Source: JAVBMO01 sp031552355 (GTDB lineage Bacteria; Bacteroidota; Bacteroidia; Bacteroidales; P3). From it: a stretch of 33,588 nt of DNA. The translations under genes were made by a program, and so were the position numbers. Where the stretch lies: NCBI GenBank assembly GCA_031552355.1, contig JAVBMO010000153.1:1-33588 (forward strand), written 5' to 3'. This document shows, piece by piece, positions 23,303 through 31,516 of the stretch. Position 1 is the stretch's first letter. Each line of letters opens with the position of its first letter. The notes below the pieces were generated by a model, which saw nothing but the letters and a program-made list of their open reading frames with translations, was not told the DNA's origin and did no database searches.

Positions 23303-23323
23303 GAATTACATAGGATTTTTACT

Positions 23324-23365
23324 CAAGGAGCAATGCCGTAACAAGGAATTGCTCCTTGTTTTTTT
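23324..23365 (+). terminator. Rho-independent terminator after hpf
   Basis: CAAGGAGCAAT (23324-23334) pairs perfectly with ATTGCTCCTTG (23348-23358) around a 13-nt loop, followed by seven T residues (23359-23365). It acts on the plus strand only: the opposite strand has no T-run next to the stem. Confidence 0.93.
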
Positions 23366-23377
23366 GGCATATACAAA

Positions 23378-25087
23378 TCAGTCTTCTTTTCTTGGAAGAG
23401 GGGTTATTTGATAATTGGTTAACTTGTAGAAGTTGCACCGAATGTTTTCAAATCCATTGGATTCTTCTAAACGTTTGAAATAAAGAGGGTTTAATAAATT
23501 CAAGGGGGTGGTTTTTAAATTCGGATCTTTCCAAAATTTCTCGCCTGTGCTTTCCAACCCCATTACAAAATGCAGCAAAATATCATATCCGGAGGCTGCA
23601 AAATCAGCATTGGGATAGGTTTTATAGGTAGTTTTAAATAACTCTATAAATTCTTTATGTGTGGGATTTCCTTCATCTAAATAGACATTTTGAAGAAAAG
23701 AAAAATTTACGCGTTGCAGATAGGTTAGGTCTATACTTTTGTAGTTTAAGATATTAGGTGAGCTAAACAAAGTTGGCGGATTACTTTTTTGAGCAACCAT
23801 GATGTTCAACAATCTGGCTAAGTATGCTTCTTCAGAAAGCCCCGGATTATCATAAGCAGAAACCACAATATTCTTTTTTCCGTTTGCCAATTGCGTCCGT
23901 AATGCCGAAACCGAAGCTTCCCATTGGAAAAGAGTGTAAGGTACGGTTGTTTGCTTTGCCAATGCGACCTTAAAAGCGTTGTATGTAGTTTGTTTCTTTG
24001 ACGATGAAGAATAAATAACAATCATGTTCGGATTGGAAACATTTTTAGTTACATAATTGATAAAACTTCGGGCATAAGATTCGGGCGAGGGGCTTAGTTT
24101 AAAAACATACGGATTATTTTCCAAAATCATGGCATGTTCCGAAAGTGGATTTACAATGAATATATTGTTCTTTTTTGCAAGTTTTGCTGCGGTAGCAAAG
24201 CCTTTTTGATAAAGCAGGGCAACAATGAAATCCACATCCTGTATCTCGGGTTTCGCAAAAATGGATTTTATTGCTGTGGTGTCATTTTCACCTACATCAT
24301 AAACGGTTAGCTTTACATTAAACCCCTTTTCTTCTAATTTATTAAGAGCAAGTAAAATACCTTCATAAAACTGGATAAACTGGAAACTGCTATATTCCCG
24401 TTTCCGTTTTTGTTCTATGTCCGCTTTGGTCAGGGATATTTGTGAAATTTGGTCTAAATACAAAGGAATAAACAAGGCAACATTGACAGACGTCTTGCTT
24501 CTTCGTTCCCGTATAATAATGCCACTGGTGTCTTCATCTTCAGAAGAAGTATCGTTTTTTATAACTTCCACAAATCGCCCATCCTCTTTACCAAATGATG
24601 TTTTGGCAGAGATTTTTACATCTTTCTTAGGGATTTTAATTACTTGTCCGGCTTTGATTACCTCCTGAGAAAGAATGGGGTTGAGGTCTATAATATCACT
24701 TTCTTTCAGATTGAATTTCTTGGCAATGCTGTAAAGAGTTTCCTTAGGTTGCACCTCGTAATAATTAAAATATCCGTCATATTTTCCCATTAAAGAATCG
24801 GCATGGGCTTCGGTAGTGGGCACCCAAGCTGTGTCGCCAACAGATAATTTATCTACGTCGGTTTTAATATGAATTTCGGGATATTTTACGCCATAAGCGC
24901 GAGCTATGGAAAAAAGTGTTTGCCCCCTTTCCACAATATGCACAAGGTAAAACTTACTATCGATTTTTTGCGTTTGGGTGGAAATTTTTACAGGCGCTTT
25001 GCCCATAACAACCGTATCTTGGGCTTGTAAGGAAGATACATAGATTCCTGTAAACAACAAAAAAAAGAAAAGAAATTTTAGTTTCAT
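23378..25087 (-). CDS. LysM-domain protein fused to a periplasmic-binding-protein-like domain
   Basis: A 569-residue exported protein with a signal peptide (MKLKFLFFFLLFTGIYVSSLQAQ). Two LysM repeats follow (about 40-85, HIVERGQTLFSIARAYGV; about 105-150, YEVQPKETLYSIAKKFNL). From about 190 there is a type 1 periplasmic-binding-protein fold (NVALFIPLYLDQI, then VDFIVALLYQKGFATAAKLA). LysM binds N-acetylglucosamine in peptidoglycan, so the protein is expected to sit on the wall in the periplasm. The binding fold resembles receptors for amino acids, but no transporter subunits are nearby. The ATG at 25087 is preferred over the frame start at 25117 because the signal peptide begins there. It follows guaA by 42 bp on the same strand, an arrangement common in Bacteroidota. 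Confidence 0.85.
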   Translation of the reverse strand: MKLKFLFFFLLFTGIYVSSLQAQDTVVMGKAPVKISTQTQKIDSKFYLVHIVERGQTLFSIARAYGVKYPEIHIKTDVDKLSVGDTAWVPTTEAHADSLMGKYDGYFNYYEVQPKETLYSIAKKFNLKESDIIDLNPILSQEVIKAGQVIKIPKKDVKISAKTSFGKEDGRFVEVIKNDTSSEDEDTSGIIIRERRSKTSVNVALFIPLYLDQISQISLTKADIEQKRKREYSSFQFIQFYEGILLALNKLEEKGFNVKLTVYDVGENDTTAIKSIFAKPEIQDVDFIVALLYQKGFATAAKLAKKNNIFIVNPLSEHAMILENNPYVFKLSPSPESYARSFINYVTKNVSNPNMIVIYSSSSKKQTTYNAFKVALAKQTTVPYTLFQWEASVSALRTQLANGKKNIVVSAYDNPGLSEEAYLARLLNIMVAQKSNPPTLFSSPNILNYKSIDLTYLQRVNFSFLQNVYLDEGNPTHKEFIELFKTTYKTYPNADFAASGYDILLHFVMGLESTGEKFWKDPNLKTTPLNLLNPLYFKRLEESNGFENIRCNFYKLTNYQITPLPRKED

Positions 25088-25129
25088 GCGCGACTGATTA
25101 TTTTGTGTACAATTCAAAATATTTCCGGC

Positions 25130-26659
25130 TTATTCCCATTCAATGGTTGCCGGCGGTTTTGAACTGATATCGTAAACAACTCTGTTTACACCTTTCACTT
25201 TATTGATAATTTCATTTGAAATTTCGGCTAAGAACTCATAGGGTAGTTTAGACCAATCTGCCGTCATACCGTCTATGGATTCTACTGCACGAAGCGCTAC
25301 TACTTGTTCGTAAGTACGTTCGTCGCCCATAACCCCTACGGAATTTACAGGCAACAAAATAGCGCCGGCCTGCCAAACTTTATTGTAAAGCCCTGCTTTT
25401 TTCAAGCCATTGATATAAATGTGGTCAACTTCTTGCAAAATAGACACACGTTCTTCGGTAATTTCGCCCAAAAGACGGATGGCCAATCCGGGACCAGGGA
25501 ACGGATGACGATAAAGCAGTTCGGGTTTAATTTTTAATTCTTCGCCCAAACGCCGTACTTCATCTTTGAATAAGTCGCGCAAAGGCTCAACAATCTTCAA
25601 TTTCATATAGTCGGGAAGGCCGCCTACATTATGATGAGATTTTATAGTTACGGCATGCCCGTCTTTTACGATGGCAGATTCAATTACATCGGGATAAATG
25701 GTGCCTTGTCCCAACCACTTGGCATCTTCAATTTTGTGCGATTCGGTATCGAAAACGTCAATGAAAAGTTTTCCAATGATTTTGCGTTTTTTTTCAGGAT
25801 CGGTAACACCTTTCAATTCGCCTAAGAAAAGTTTGCTTGCATCGACTCCACGAACATTCAAACCCATGTCTTTGTAAGACTCCAGTACATCTTCAAATTC
25901 ATTTTTGCGCAACAAGCCATGATTCACAAAAATACAATGCAGGTTTTGCCCGATAGCTCTGTGCAGAAGTACACCGGCAACCGTAGAATCCACTCCACCG
26001 GAAAGCCCCAAAATTACTTTATCATTTCCCAATAAGGCTTTCAGTTCAGCAATTTTAGATTCCACATAGTTTGACGGTTTCCAAGAGTTTTCGCACTGAC
26101 AAATGTCTAATACAAAATTTTTCAAAAGAATTTTTCCATCAATGGAATGGGTTGTTTCGGGGTGAAATTGAATTCCATAAATTTTTTCTTCAACAGACTC
26201 ATACCCTGCATATTTTACATCGGAAGTACTGCAAATAAGTTTGTAATTTGCAGGAATACTTTCAATTGTATCGCCATGCGACATCCACACTTGGCTATTT
26301 TGTGGAATATCTTTCATCAATTTACTTTCAGAATTGATGAAATTTAGGTTTGCACGGCCGTATTCGCGAATGGTTGAAGGAATTACATTTCCACCATTAG
26401 TTTTGGCAAGGTATTGGGCACCATAGCAAATGGCCAACATAGGGTATTTTCCTTTAATATTGCTTAAATCCGGCACCAAAGCTTTTTCGCTGTTTACCGA
26501 GCAAGGGCTTCCCGAAAGAATCACGCCTTTCACGTCTTCATTCAAAGAAGGAATTTTGTTGTAAGGGAAAATTTCGCAATACACATTCATCTCACGTATT
26601 TTTCTTGCAATCAATTGAGTGTATTGAGAACCAAAGTCTAAGATAACTATTTTCTGCAT
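25130..26659 (-). CDS. guaA: GMP synthase (glutamine-hydrolysing)
   Basis: GuaA converts XMP to GMP with ATP and glutamine. The 509-residue protein has the class I glutamine amidotransferase domain (catalytic Cys78 in CYGAQ, His166 and Glu168 in QFHPE), then the ATP pyrophosphatase domain with the PP-loop LSGGVDS (219-225). The C-terminal dimerisation domain ends with YDISSKPPATIEWE, the usual GuaA C terminus. Length is normal. It is the upstream gene of a two-gene unit with the LysM protein. A TAnnTTTG match (TAATTTTG, minus strand, 26683-26690) lies about 24 bp before the start. Confidence 0.97.
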   Translation of the reverse strand: MQKIVILDFGSQYTQLIARKIREMNVYCEIFPYNKIPSLNEDVKGVILSGSPCSVNSEKALVPDLSNIKGKYPMLAICYGAQYLAKTNGGNVIPSTIREYGRANLNFINSESKLMKDIPQNSQVWMSHGDTIESIPANYKLICSTSDVKYAGYESVEEKIYGIQFHPETTHSIDGKILLKNFVLDICQCENSWKPSNYVESKIAELKALLGNDKVILGLSGGVDSTVAGVLLHRAIGQNLHCIFVNHGLLRKNEFEDVLESYKDMGLNVRGVDASKLFLGELKGVTDPEKKRKIIGKLFIDVFDTESHKIEDAKWLGQGTIYPDVIESAIVKDGHAVTIKSHHNVGGLPDYMKLKIVEPLRDLFKDEVRRLGEELKIKPELLYRHPFPGPGLAIRLLGEITEERVSILQEVDHIYINGLKKAGLYNKVWQAGAILLPVNSVGVMGDERTYEQVVALRAVESIDGMTADWSKLPYEFLAEISNEIINKVKGVNRVVYDISSKPPATIEWE

Positions 26660-26682
26660 GGCTTGGTGTTGTATTTAAACTT

Positions 26683-26690
26683 CAAAATTA
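26683..26690 (-). promoter_or_regulatory. -7 promoter element for guaA
   Basis: Read on the minus strand this is TAATTTTG, a TAnnTTTG match 23 bp before the guaA ATG. No well-spaced -33 TTG was found. Confidence 0.4.
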
Positions 26691-26725
26691 CTAAAAATTA
26701 TTATGCGAATGGCTTCTTTGAAAAC

Positions 26726-27163
26726 CTATTGCAATAAATTCGGATTTCCTTCGAACGAGGCTATTGTTTTCTTAAATTCCAAAGGAATATCCGCAGAGGT
26801 ATTATTTTCGGGGTCAAAACCACTCATAACGGTTTCGCACACACAGTTTATGTCTTCACCTGTGCAAATGCGTTGTAAGAATTGAATGCTTCTGTTTCCA
26901 ATATGAACGATGGAAGTCTCCACATGGATTTCATCCTCAAGAAAAACCGGTTTAAAAAAATCCACGTCATAATGCACAATCACAATAGAAGCTTTTTTCT
27001 GCAAGCCTTTGTTGATAAAATTCAGGTATTGCAATTTTGCGTAGTCCATATAACTCAACAAAACCGTATTGTTCACATGTCCAACACTATCCACATCGTT
27101 GAAACGGATTTGTATAGGCGTTGAATGTTTGAATTTTATCTCTGTATTTTTTTCAGTTTTCAT
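26726..27163 (-). CDS. Hotdog-fold acyl-CoA thioesterase
   Basis: A 145-residue protein of the 4-hydroxybenzoyl-CoA thioesterase / YbgC-like hotdog family, hydrolysing acyl-CoA thioesters in the cytoplasm. The motif RFNDVDSVGHVNN (20-32) holds the catalytic Asp (Asp23 or Asp25) and is followed by LLSYMDYAKLQYL, the family's long helix. The frame opens 13 codons earlier, but a TAnnTTTG element at 27182-27189 lies inside that extension, so the ATG at 27163 is the likely start. The acyl substrate cannot be named from sequence. Confidence 0.85.
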   Translation of the reverse strand: MKTEKNTEIKFKHSTPIQIRFNDVDSVGHVNNTVLLSYMDYAKLQYLNFINKGLQKKASIVIVHYDVDFFKPVFLEDEIHVETSIVHIGNRSIQFLQRICTGEDINCVCETVMSGFDPENNTSADIPLEFKKTIASFEGNPNLLQ

Positions 27164-27181
27164 TCCCTTTGAAATTTTTTG

Positions 27182-27189
27182 CAAAAGTA
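27182..27189 (-). promoter_or_regulatory. -7 promoter element for the thioesterase gene
   Basis: TACTTTTG on the minus strand fits TAnnTTTG and lies 18 bp upstream of the ATG at 27163. No clear -33 element is seen. It argues against the longer reading frame. Confidence 0.45.
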
Positions 27190-27277
27190 GTAAAATAATC
27201 ACTATGAGGGGTTTCCTTGTTTTTATCTTTTTTATTCGAAATTCCTTTGGTTTGCTGTCCTAAAATCCTAATCCAAA

Positions 27278-27307
27278 TTGGCTATAGGTAAAAAAAAGTT
27301 ACCTTTG
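27278..27307 (+). promoter_or_regulatory. Promoter of the ABC exporter gene
   Basis: TTG (27278-27280) and TACCTTTG (27300-27307), separated by 19 bp, match the Bacteroidota -33/-7 pattern well. The predicted 5' untranslated region is about 65 nt. Confidence 0.6.
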
Positions 27308-27379
27308 CAAAAGAATCACTTTTGAAGTGGGGAAATTCATATAAAAGTTAATGTTTTTCAGATATATAAAATCTTTGAA

Positions 27380-29218
27380 ATGAAAAAAATGTATAGATTA
27401 CTTGCGTTTGGCAGGCCATTCAGCAAGTTTCTTCCAACATATTTTACCACCACAACTTTGAGCACTATTTTCAATATGCTCAATTTTTCATTATTGATAC
27501 CGGTTTTGAATATCCTTTTCAGCGACACACCTGCTGTTTTGACCAGCTTACCTGAGTTTAGCTTCAGTACGTCGTATTTCAAAGTTTTATTCGATCATTG
27601 GTTTGCTTATTTTATCATCAACTATGGGAAAATGGGTGCCTTGACAATTATTTGTGGAGTAATTGTCTGCTCTATCTTTCTTGCCAACGTTTTCCGCTAC
27701 GTATCGCTTCGAATAACAGTTTCTATGCGCACACTAATTTTGTTAAACCTTCGAAAAACTTTATTTGAAAAAATCAGCAGTCAGGATTTGGCTTATTTTA
27801 ATGGACAAAAAAAAGGAAATTTATTATCGGTTTTGTCAAATGATGTCAATGAAATTCAAAATATGACATCATCTATATTTCAAATTCTTTTGCAAAATCC
27901 TATTATGTTGATAGGTTATTTAGGCTTATTATTATATTTATCGCCCCAGTTAACCGCTTTCAGCTTTTTGGTGCTTCCTTTAATGTTTCTTGTAATAAGC
28001 AGGATTACAAAAAAATTACGCCATCATTCTAACGAAGCCCAAGTTTCTTTAGCAAAAATGATGGGTATTATGGAAGAAACTATTTCAGGAATTAAAATAA
28101 TAAAGGCTTTTGGGGCAAGGCTTTTTATCAACAAAAAATTTGATGAAGAAAACCAAATTTATAGGCGAATATTTAAAAAAATCTCACACAGATCGGATTT
28201 AGCAGCTCCCTTATCAGAGTTTATGGGTATTTTTAGTGTTGTAGCTTTGGTTCTTTTTGGTTCCTATTTGGTTTTGAAAGGGAGTTCTTCTTTTTCACCT
28301 AGTGAAATGATTGCTTATATTGTCGTTTTTTCTCAACTGCTGGTTCCATTAAAAGGTATTACAACTTCTTACGCCACACTTAGGCGAACGTTGGCTTGTG
28401 GGGACAGAATTTTCGAAATCATCGACACCCCTACCCGGGTACTGAAGCACCCTAATGCAAAAGAATTACATTCTTTTGAGAAAAATATAGAATTTAAAAA
28501 TGTACATTTTGCTTACAATCAGGCGGAAGTTCTGAAAGATATTAATTTGACCATTGAAAAAGGGAAAATTTATGCGTTGGTGGGTTCTTCAGGTGCAGGA
28601 AAAAGTACTATGACCGATTTGGTTCCTCGCTTCTACGATGTTACTTCCGGCACTATTCTTTTGGATGGAATTGATATCCGAAAATATCATCCACGTCATT
28701 TGATGAACCAAATGGCTTTGGTTACACAGGAATCCATTCTGTTCAATGATACCGTGCGCAACAATATTGCTTTCGGTTTGGAAAATGTTTCAGACGAAGC
28801 CATTTTGAATGCAGCCAAAGTTGCCAATGCCCATGAGTTTATCAAAGAGATGGAATATGGTTATGATACAATGATAGGTGACCGCGGAAACCGTTTGTCC
28901 GGCGGACAGCGCCAACGGATTGCCATTGCCCGTGCTGTCTTAAAGAATCCGCCGATTATGATTTTGGATGAGGCCACCTCTGCTTTGGATACCGAAAGCG
29001 AACGATTGGTACAGGAGGCTTTGAACAAACTGATGAATAACCGTACAGCCATTGTTGTTGCTCACCGCTTGTCCACCATTCAAAATGCGGATTGTATTGT
29101 GGTAATGGAGCATGGCAAAATTGTGGAAAAAGGGACACACAGCGAACTCATGCAAATTGAAAACGGAGTGTATAAAAAACTTTGTGAAATGCAATCGTTC
29201 AAAAGGCTATATATGTAA
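27380..29218 (+). CDS. MsbA-like ABC transporter (fused permease and ATPase)
   Basis: A 612-residue half-transporter of the ABCB/MsbA type, working as a homodimer in the inner membrane. The permease part (about 15-330) has six hydrophobic segments. The ATPase part has Walker A GSSGAGKST (402-410), a Q-loop near VTQESILFND, the signature LSGGQRQR (506-513), Walker B IMILDEAT and the His of VAHRLST. Relatives export lipid A-core, lipids or drugs; the substrate is not predictable here. It is transcribed alone from its own promoter, and its stop codon lies inside a perfect palindrome that forms the terminator. Confidence 0.93.
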   Translation: MKKMYRLLAFGRPFSKFLPTYFTTTTLSTIFNMLNFSLLIPVLNILFSDTPAVLTSLPEFSFSTSYFKVLFDHWFAYFIINYGKMGALTIICGVIVCSIFLANVFRYVSLRITVSMRTLILLNLRKTLFEKISSQDLAYFNGQKKGNLLSVLSNDVNEIQNMTSSIFQILLQNPIMLIGYLGLLLYLSPQLTAFSFLVLPLMFLVISRITKKLRHHSNEAQVSLAKMMGIMEETISGIKIIKAFGARLFINKKFDEENQIYRRIFKKISHRSDLAAPLSEFMGIFSVVALVLFGSYLVLKGSSSFSPSEMIAYIVVFSQLLVPLKGITTSYATLRRTLACGDRIFEIIDTPTRVLKHPNAKELHSFEKNIEFKNVHFAYNQAEVLKDINLTIEKGKIYALVGSSGAGKSTMTDLVPRFYDVTSGTILLDGIDIRKYHPRHLMNQMALVTQESILFNDTVRNNIAFGLENVSDEAILNAAKVANAHEFIKEMEYGYDTMIGDRGNRLSGGQRQRIAIARAVLKNPPIMILDEATSALDTESERLVQEALNKLMNNRTAIVVAHRLSTIQNADCIVVMEHGKIVEKGTHSELMQIENGVYKKLCEMQSFKRLYM

Positions 29219-29264
29219 AAGAGTTGATAAAAGGAATTCCTTTTATCAACTCTTTTACATATAT
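29209..29264. terminator. Perfect 56-bp palindrome, bidirectional terminator
   Basis: The two 28-bp arms (29209-29236 and 29237-29264) are perfect inverted copies with no loop; the centre is GGAATTCC. The core stem GTTGATAAAAGG is flanked outside by TCTTTT in the 3' direction on both strands, giving each transcript a hairpin plus short U-rich tail. It sits between the convergent ABC exporter (+) and aquaporin (-) genes and includes the exporter's stop codon (29216-29218). A bidirectional terminator is the simplest reading. Confidence 0.88.
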
Positions 29265-29275
29265 CAAGAATGTGT

Positions 29276-29962
29276 TTATTTGTTCTCTTTTGCTAAAACT
29301 TTGTAAGTAAATCCTGCAAGCAAAGCGCCCAATATCGGGGCAACGATAAATAGCCAAAGTTGTTGTAAAGCCCAGCCGCCAACAAACAATGCTTGGCTGA
29401 TAGAACGCGCAGGGTTTACAGAAGTATTGGTTACCGGAATACTAATTAAATGGATTAAAGTAAGTGTCAAACCTATTGCTAATCCTGCAAATCCAACAGG
29501 GGCATTTTTGGAAGTTACACCTAAAATCACCAGTAAAAAGACAAAAGTAAGAACGGTTTCTGTTACAAATGCAGAAAGTAAACCATAGCCTCCAGGTGAA
29601 TGTTCGCCATAACCATTAGCAGCAAATCCTCCTATTTCGGTAAAATCAGATTTCCCGATAAATACTATATAAATAACTGCTGCTGCAACAATTGCGCCCA
29701 ATATTTGAGCTGTAATATAAGGAACTAAATCCTTGCTGGACAAACGTCCACCGGCCCATAATCCCAACGAAACGGCAGGATTCAAATGTGCACCGGAAAT
29801 ATTTCCAATGGCATAGGCTGCGGCAACAATCGTTAAACCAAACGCCAAAGCAACGCCTAAAAAGCCAACATGTCCACCTGCAAAAACAGCAGTACCACAT
29901 CCACCAAGAACTAAAATAAATGTTCCGATAAATTCTGCAGCAAATTTTTGTGTAGTTTTCAT
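29276..29962 (-). CDS. aqpZ: Aquaporin Z-like MIP channel
   Basis: A 228-residue inner-membrane channel of the major intrinsic protein family. Six transmembrane segments and both pore motifs are visible: first NPA in SGAHLNPAVS (about 59-68) and second NPA in TSVNPARS, whose Arg belongs to the selectivity filter. AEFIGTFILVLGGCGTAV at the N terminus and the overall length fit AqpZ (water) better than GlpF, which is longer. It appears to be a single-gene unit that ends at the shared palindromic terminator. Confidence 0.92.
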   Translation of the reverse strand: MKTTQKFAAEFIGTFILVLGGCGTAVFAGGHVGFLGVALAFGLTIVAAAYAIGNISGAHLNPAVSLGLWAGGRLSSKDLVPYITAQILGAIVAAAVIYIVFIGKSDFTEIGGFAANGYGEHSPGGYGLLSAFVTETVLTFVFLLVILGVTSKNAPVGFAGLAIGLTLTLIHLISIPVTNTSVNPARSISQALFVGGWALQQLWLFIVAPILGALLAGFTYKVLAKENK

Positions 29963-30040
29963 TTTTTAAAATTTTAATTTGTACTAAGTTTATTTCTTGT
30001 ATTAAACAATTCTCTTTTATTTTTGTTCGTAAGTACTTTA

Positions 30041-30379
30041 TTATGGCTTTCTTACAAAATGTTTTATCTCGAAAGGAATTTCCAAAGACAATTCTACAAA
30101 ACCCATATATTCGCCGTTTTTGAACCAAGGTGTTTGGTAAATCATTTTCTTTACATCACCTTTTTCAATAGTGTAAACATTCGTCCGTGGATTTGCCAAC
30201 ATATCCAAAAGCAGGCTTTTTGCAGGCTCCGGATGACAGCCCTTCAATGATTTGCCTATCAAGTCCTTTCCTCCCGATTTTGCAAATATTTGTGCCGACT
30301 TTTCGTTCATTTCCAAGATGTTTCCGTCTTTATCGGAAACTGTAATCCCTATGTTGATTTGTTCGACCCAATTATGCAT
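30041..30379 (-). CDS. Single PAS-domain protein
   Basis: About 112 residues forming one PAS domain: INIGITVSDKDGNILEMNEKSA, then GKSLKGCHPEPAKSLLLDML, then a final strand GEYMGFVELSLEIPF. No kinase, cyclase or helix-turn-helix follows, so it is a stand-alone sensor or adaptor domain. The GCHPEP segment, with Cys and His, resembles a motif in PAS domains of anaerobes; a bound cofactor is possible but not shown. The frame opens at 30442, but that extension runs through the terminator of the upstream gene (30413-30463), so the ATG at 30379 is preferred. Confidence 0.78.
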   Translation of the reverse strand: MHNWVEQINIGITVSDKDGNILEMNEKSAQIFAKSGGKDLIGKSLKGCHPEPAKSLLLDMLANPRTNVYTIEKGDVKKMIYQTPWFKNGEYMGFVELSLEIPFEIKHFVRKP

Positions 30380-30412
30380 ATTTTCAAAATTTATCAATAG
30401 ATTTTTCTCTAC

Positions 30413-30463
30413 AAAAAAACTGCCTAAAATACCTTCCTTCAAAAGGTTTTGCTTTAGGCAGTT
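30413..30463 (-). terminator. Rho-independent terminator of the DUF3332 gene
   Basis: On the minus strand, AACTGCCTAAA (30463-30453) pairs perfectly with TTTAGGCAGTT (30428-30418), with a smaller inner stem, and is followed by a run of seven T residues overlapping the end of the stem (30419-30413). It lies 24 bp after the stop of the DUF3332 gene. Confidence 0.88.
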
Positions 30464-30486
30464 CTTTAAAATACTTTATGTTTTAA

Positions 30487-30921
30487 TTATTTTATACGGA
30501 TTTTTTCACCATCGCCTTTATCCATATAGCAAACATTGTTTTCTTTGTCATAAGTCAAATCCAAAGAACCTTCTTCGCCTTCTTTAACAACAGTGTAGCC
30601 ATTGCCTTGTTCATGTGCAGTTACCACATAAACACCTGCTTCCGTTTCAACAGTGCGGCTTTCACCCGGTTGAAATGCAACAGGATTGCTTCCTGTCCAA
30701 AATTCAATAGAATTTAATATGATAGCATCGATAAATAATGAAACCTCATATACAGGAACTATACACAAAGCCAAAAAGATTAATTCATCAACCCATTTAG
30801 TTTGTTTTTTATTCCATGAGTAAAGTTTTCCTGTTAGGCCAAAAGAGCCGATGCAAGAAGTAAATAGAACGCTTCCGCAAAGCATTGCGCCAATAGTAAA
30901 TTTTAGTGTTCTTTTTTTCAT
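30487..30921 (-). CDS. DUF3332-family lipoprotein
   Basis: A 144-residue protein of the DUF3332 family, which is common in Bacteroidota and of unknown function. The N terminus is a lipoprotein signal (MKKRTLKFTIGAMLCGSVLFTSC, lipid-bearing Cys at 23). The family core follows: YSWNKKQTKWVDELIFLALCIVPVYEV-type sequence with a hydrophobic helix, then DAIILNSIEFWTGSNP. A C-terminal beta-rich part ends in KGDGEKIRIK. A TAACTTTG element (30963-30970, minus) is a likely -7 site. It has its own terminator, so it is a single-gene unit. Confidence 0.85.
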   Translation of the reverse strand: MKKRTLKFTIGAMLCGSVLFTSCIGSFGLTGKLYSWNKKQTKWVDELIFLALCIVPVYEVSLFIDAIILNSIEFWTGSNPVAFQPGESRTVETEAGVYVVTAHEQGNGYTVVKEGEEGSLDLTYDKENNVCYMDKGDGEKIRIK

Positions 30922-30962
30922 AATTCATAGTTTTAATTAGTTTTTGTAAGAATAATTGTTCC

Positions 30963-30970
30963 CAAAGTTA
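30963..30970 (-). promoter_or_regulatory. -7 promoter element for the DUF3332 gene
   Basis: Minus-strand TAACTTTG fits TAnnTTTG, 41 bp upstream of the ATG at 30921. No well-spaced -33 TTG is evident. Confidence 0.45.
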
Positions 30971-31056
30971 CAAAATTTTCAAAAATAGATACACGTTATA
31001 AGACAATTTTTATTTCACAAAAGTATTATTTTTTACATTAACACATAAAATATGGG

Positions 31057-31064
31057 TATTTTTG
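31057..31064 (+). promoter_or_regulatory. -7 promoter element for the VanZ-like gene
   Basis: TATTTTTG fits TAnnTTTG and lies about 60 bp before the start of the VanZ-like gene. The -33 element is weak. Confidence 0.4.
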
Positions 31065-31125
31065 CATACCAACCACACCTTGTACAATAAGTTAAATATT
31101 TGTTTATTAATAACTTATATTGATT

Positions 31126-31515
31126 ATGAAATTCTTTAAAATTTATTTTATCTCAATAGCTGTTTACAGTATTGTTTTAATACTTTGTCTAATTCCTTCT
31201 TCAGAAATTCCGGATTTTAAGATTACAAATATAGATAAAGCTTTCCATTTCATTATCGGCTTAACCCTTTCATCTGTAAATTTTTTAGGCTATAGCGAAT
31301 GGCTAAAAAAAACAAAACCAATAACCGGCATTTTCTTTCTTTGTCTGATTATTCCCGTCTTTTTTGGTGGATTGATAGAAATCCTCCAAGGAACAATCGT
31401 TTCAGGAAGAACAGGAGATTGGATTGATTTCCATTTTGATACTTTGGGAAGTATTGCCGGATTTGTGATGGTGCTTTCGTTTAGAAAAATGTTATCAAAA
31501 ATCCGTCAAGAATAA
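31126..31515 (+). CDS. VanZ-like family membrane protein
   Basis: A 129-residue protein with four transmembrane segments and the VanZ-like pattern: NIDKAFHFIIGLTLS (Asp-Lys...His-Phe), GGLIEILQGTIVSGRTGDWIDFHFD (Glu, Gln, Arg, Asp-x-x-Asp) and GSIAGF near the end. VanZ itself gives low-level teicoplanin resistance in enterococci; most family members, including those in Bacteroidota, have no known role, so resistance should not be inferred. The ATG at 31126 is preferred over the TTG at 31120. Its end is 1 bp from the stop of the convergent pyrD. Confidence 0.82.
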   Translation: MKFFKIYFISIAVYSIVLILCLIPSSEIPDFKITNIDKAFHFIIGLTLSSVNFLGYSEWLKKTKPITGIFFLCLIIPVFFGGLIEILQGTIVSGRTGDWIDFHFDTLGSIAGFVMVLSFRKMLSKIRQE

Positions 31516-31516
31516 C

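Noticed and set aside
29646..30128. 160-codon minus-strand frame overlapping the aquaporin gene
   Set aside because: It is a shadow of the aquaporin frame, rich in Cys and Trp as expected from the wrong reading of a membrane protein gene.
31126..31515. VanZ-like protein as a glycopeptide resistance gene
   Set aside because: Only the broad family is matched, with no other van genes nearby; such proteins are common in non-resistant bacteria.
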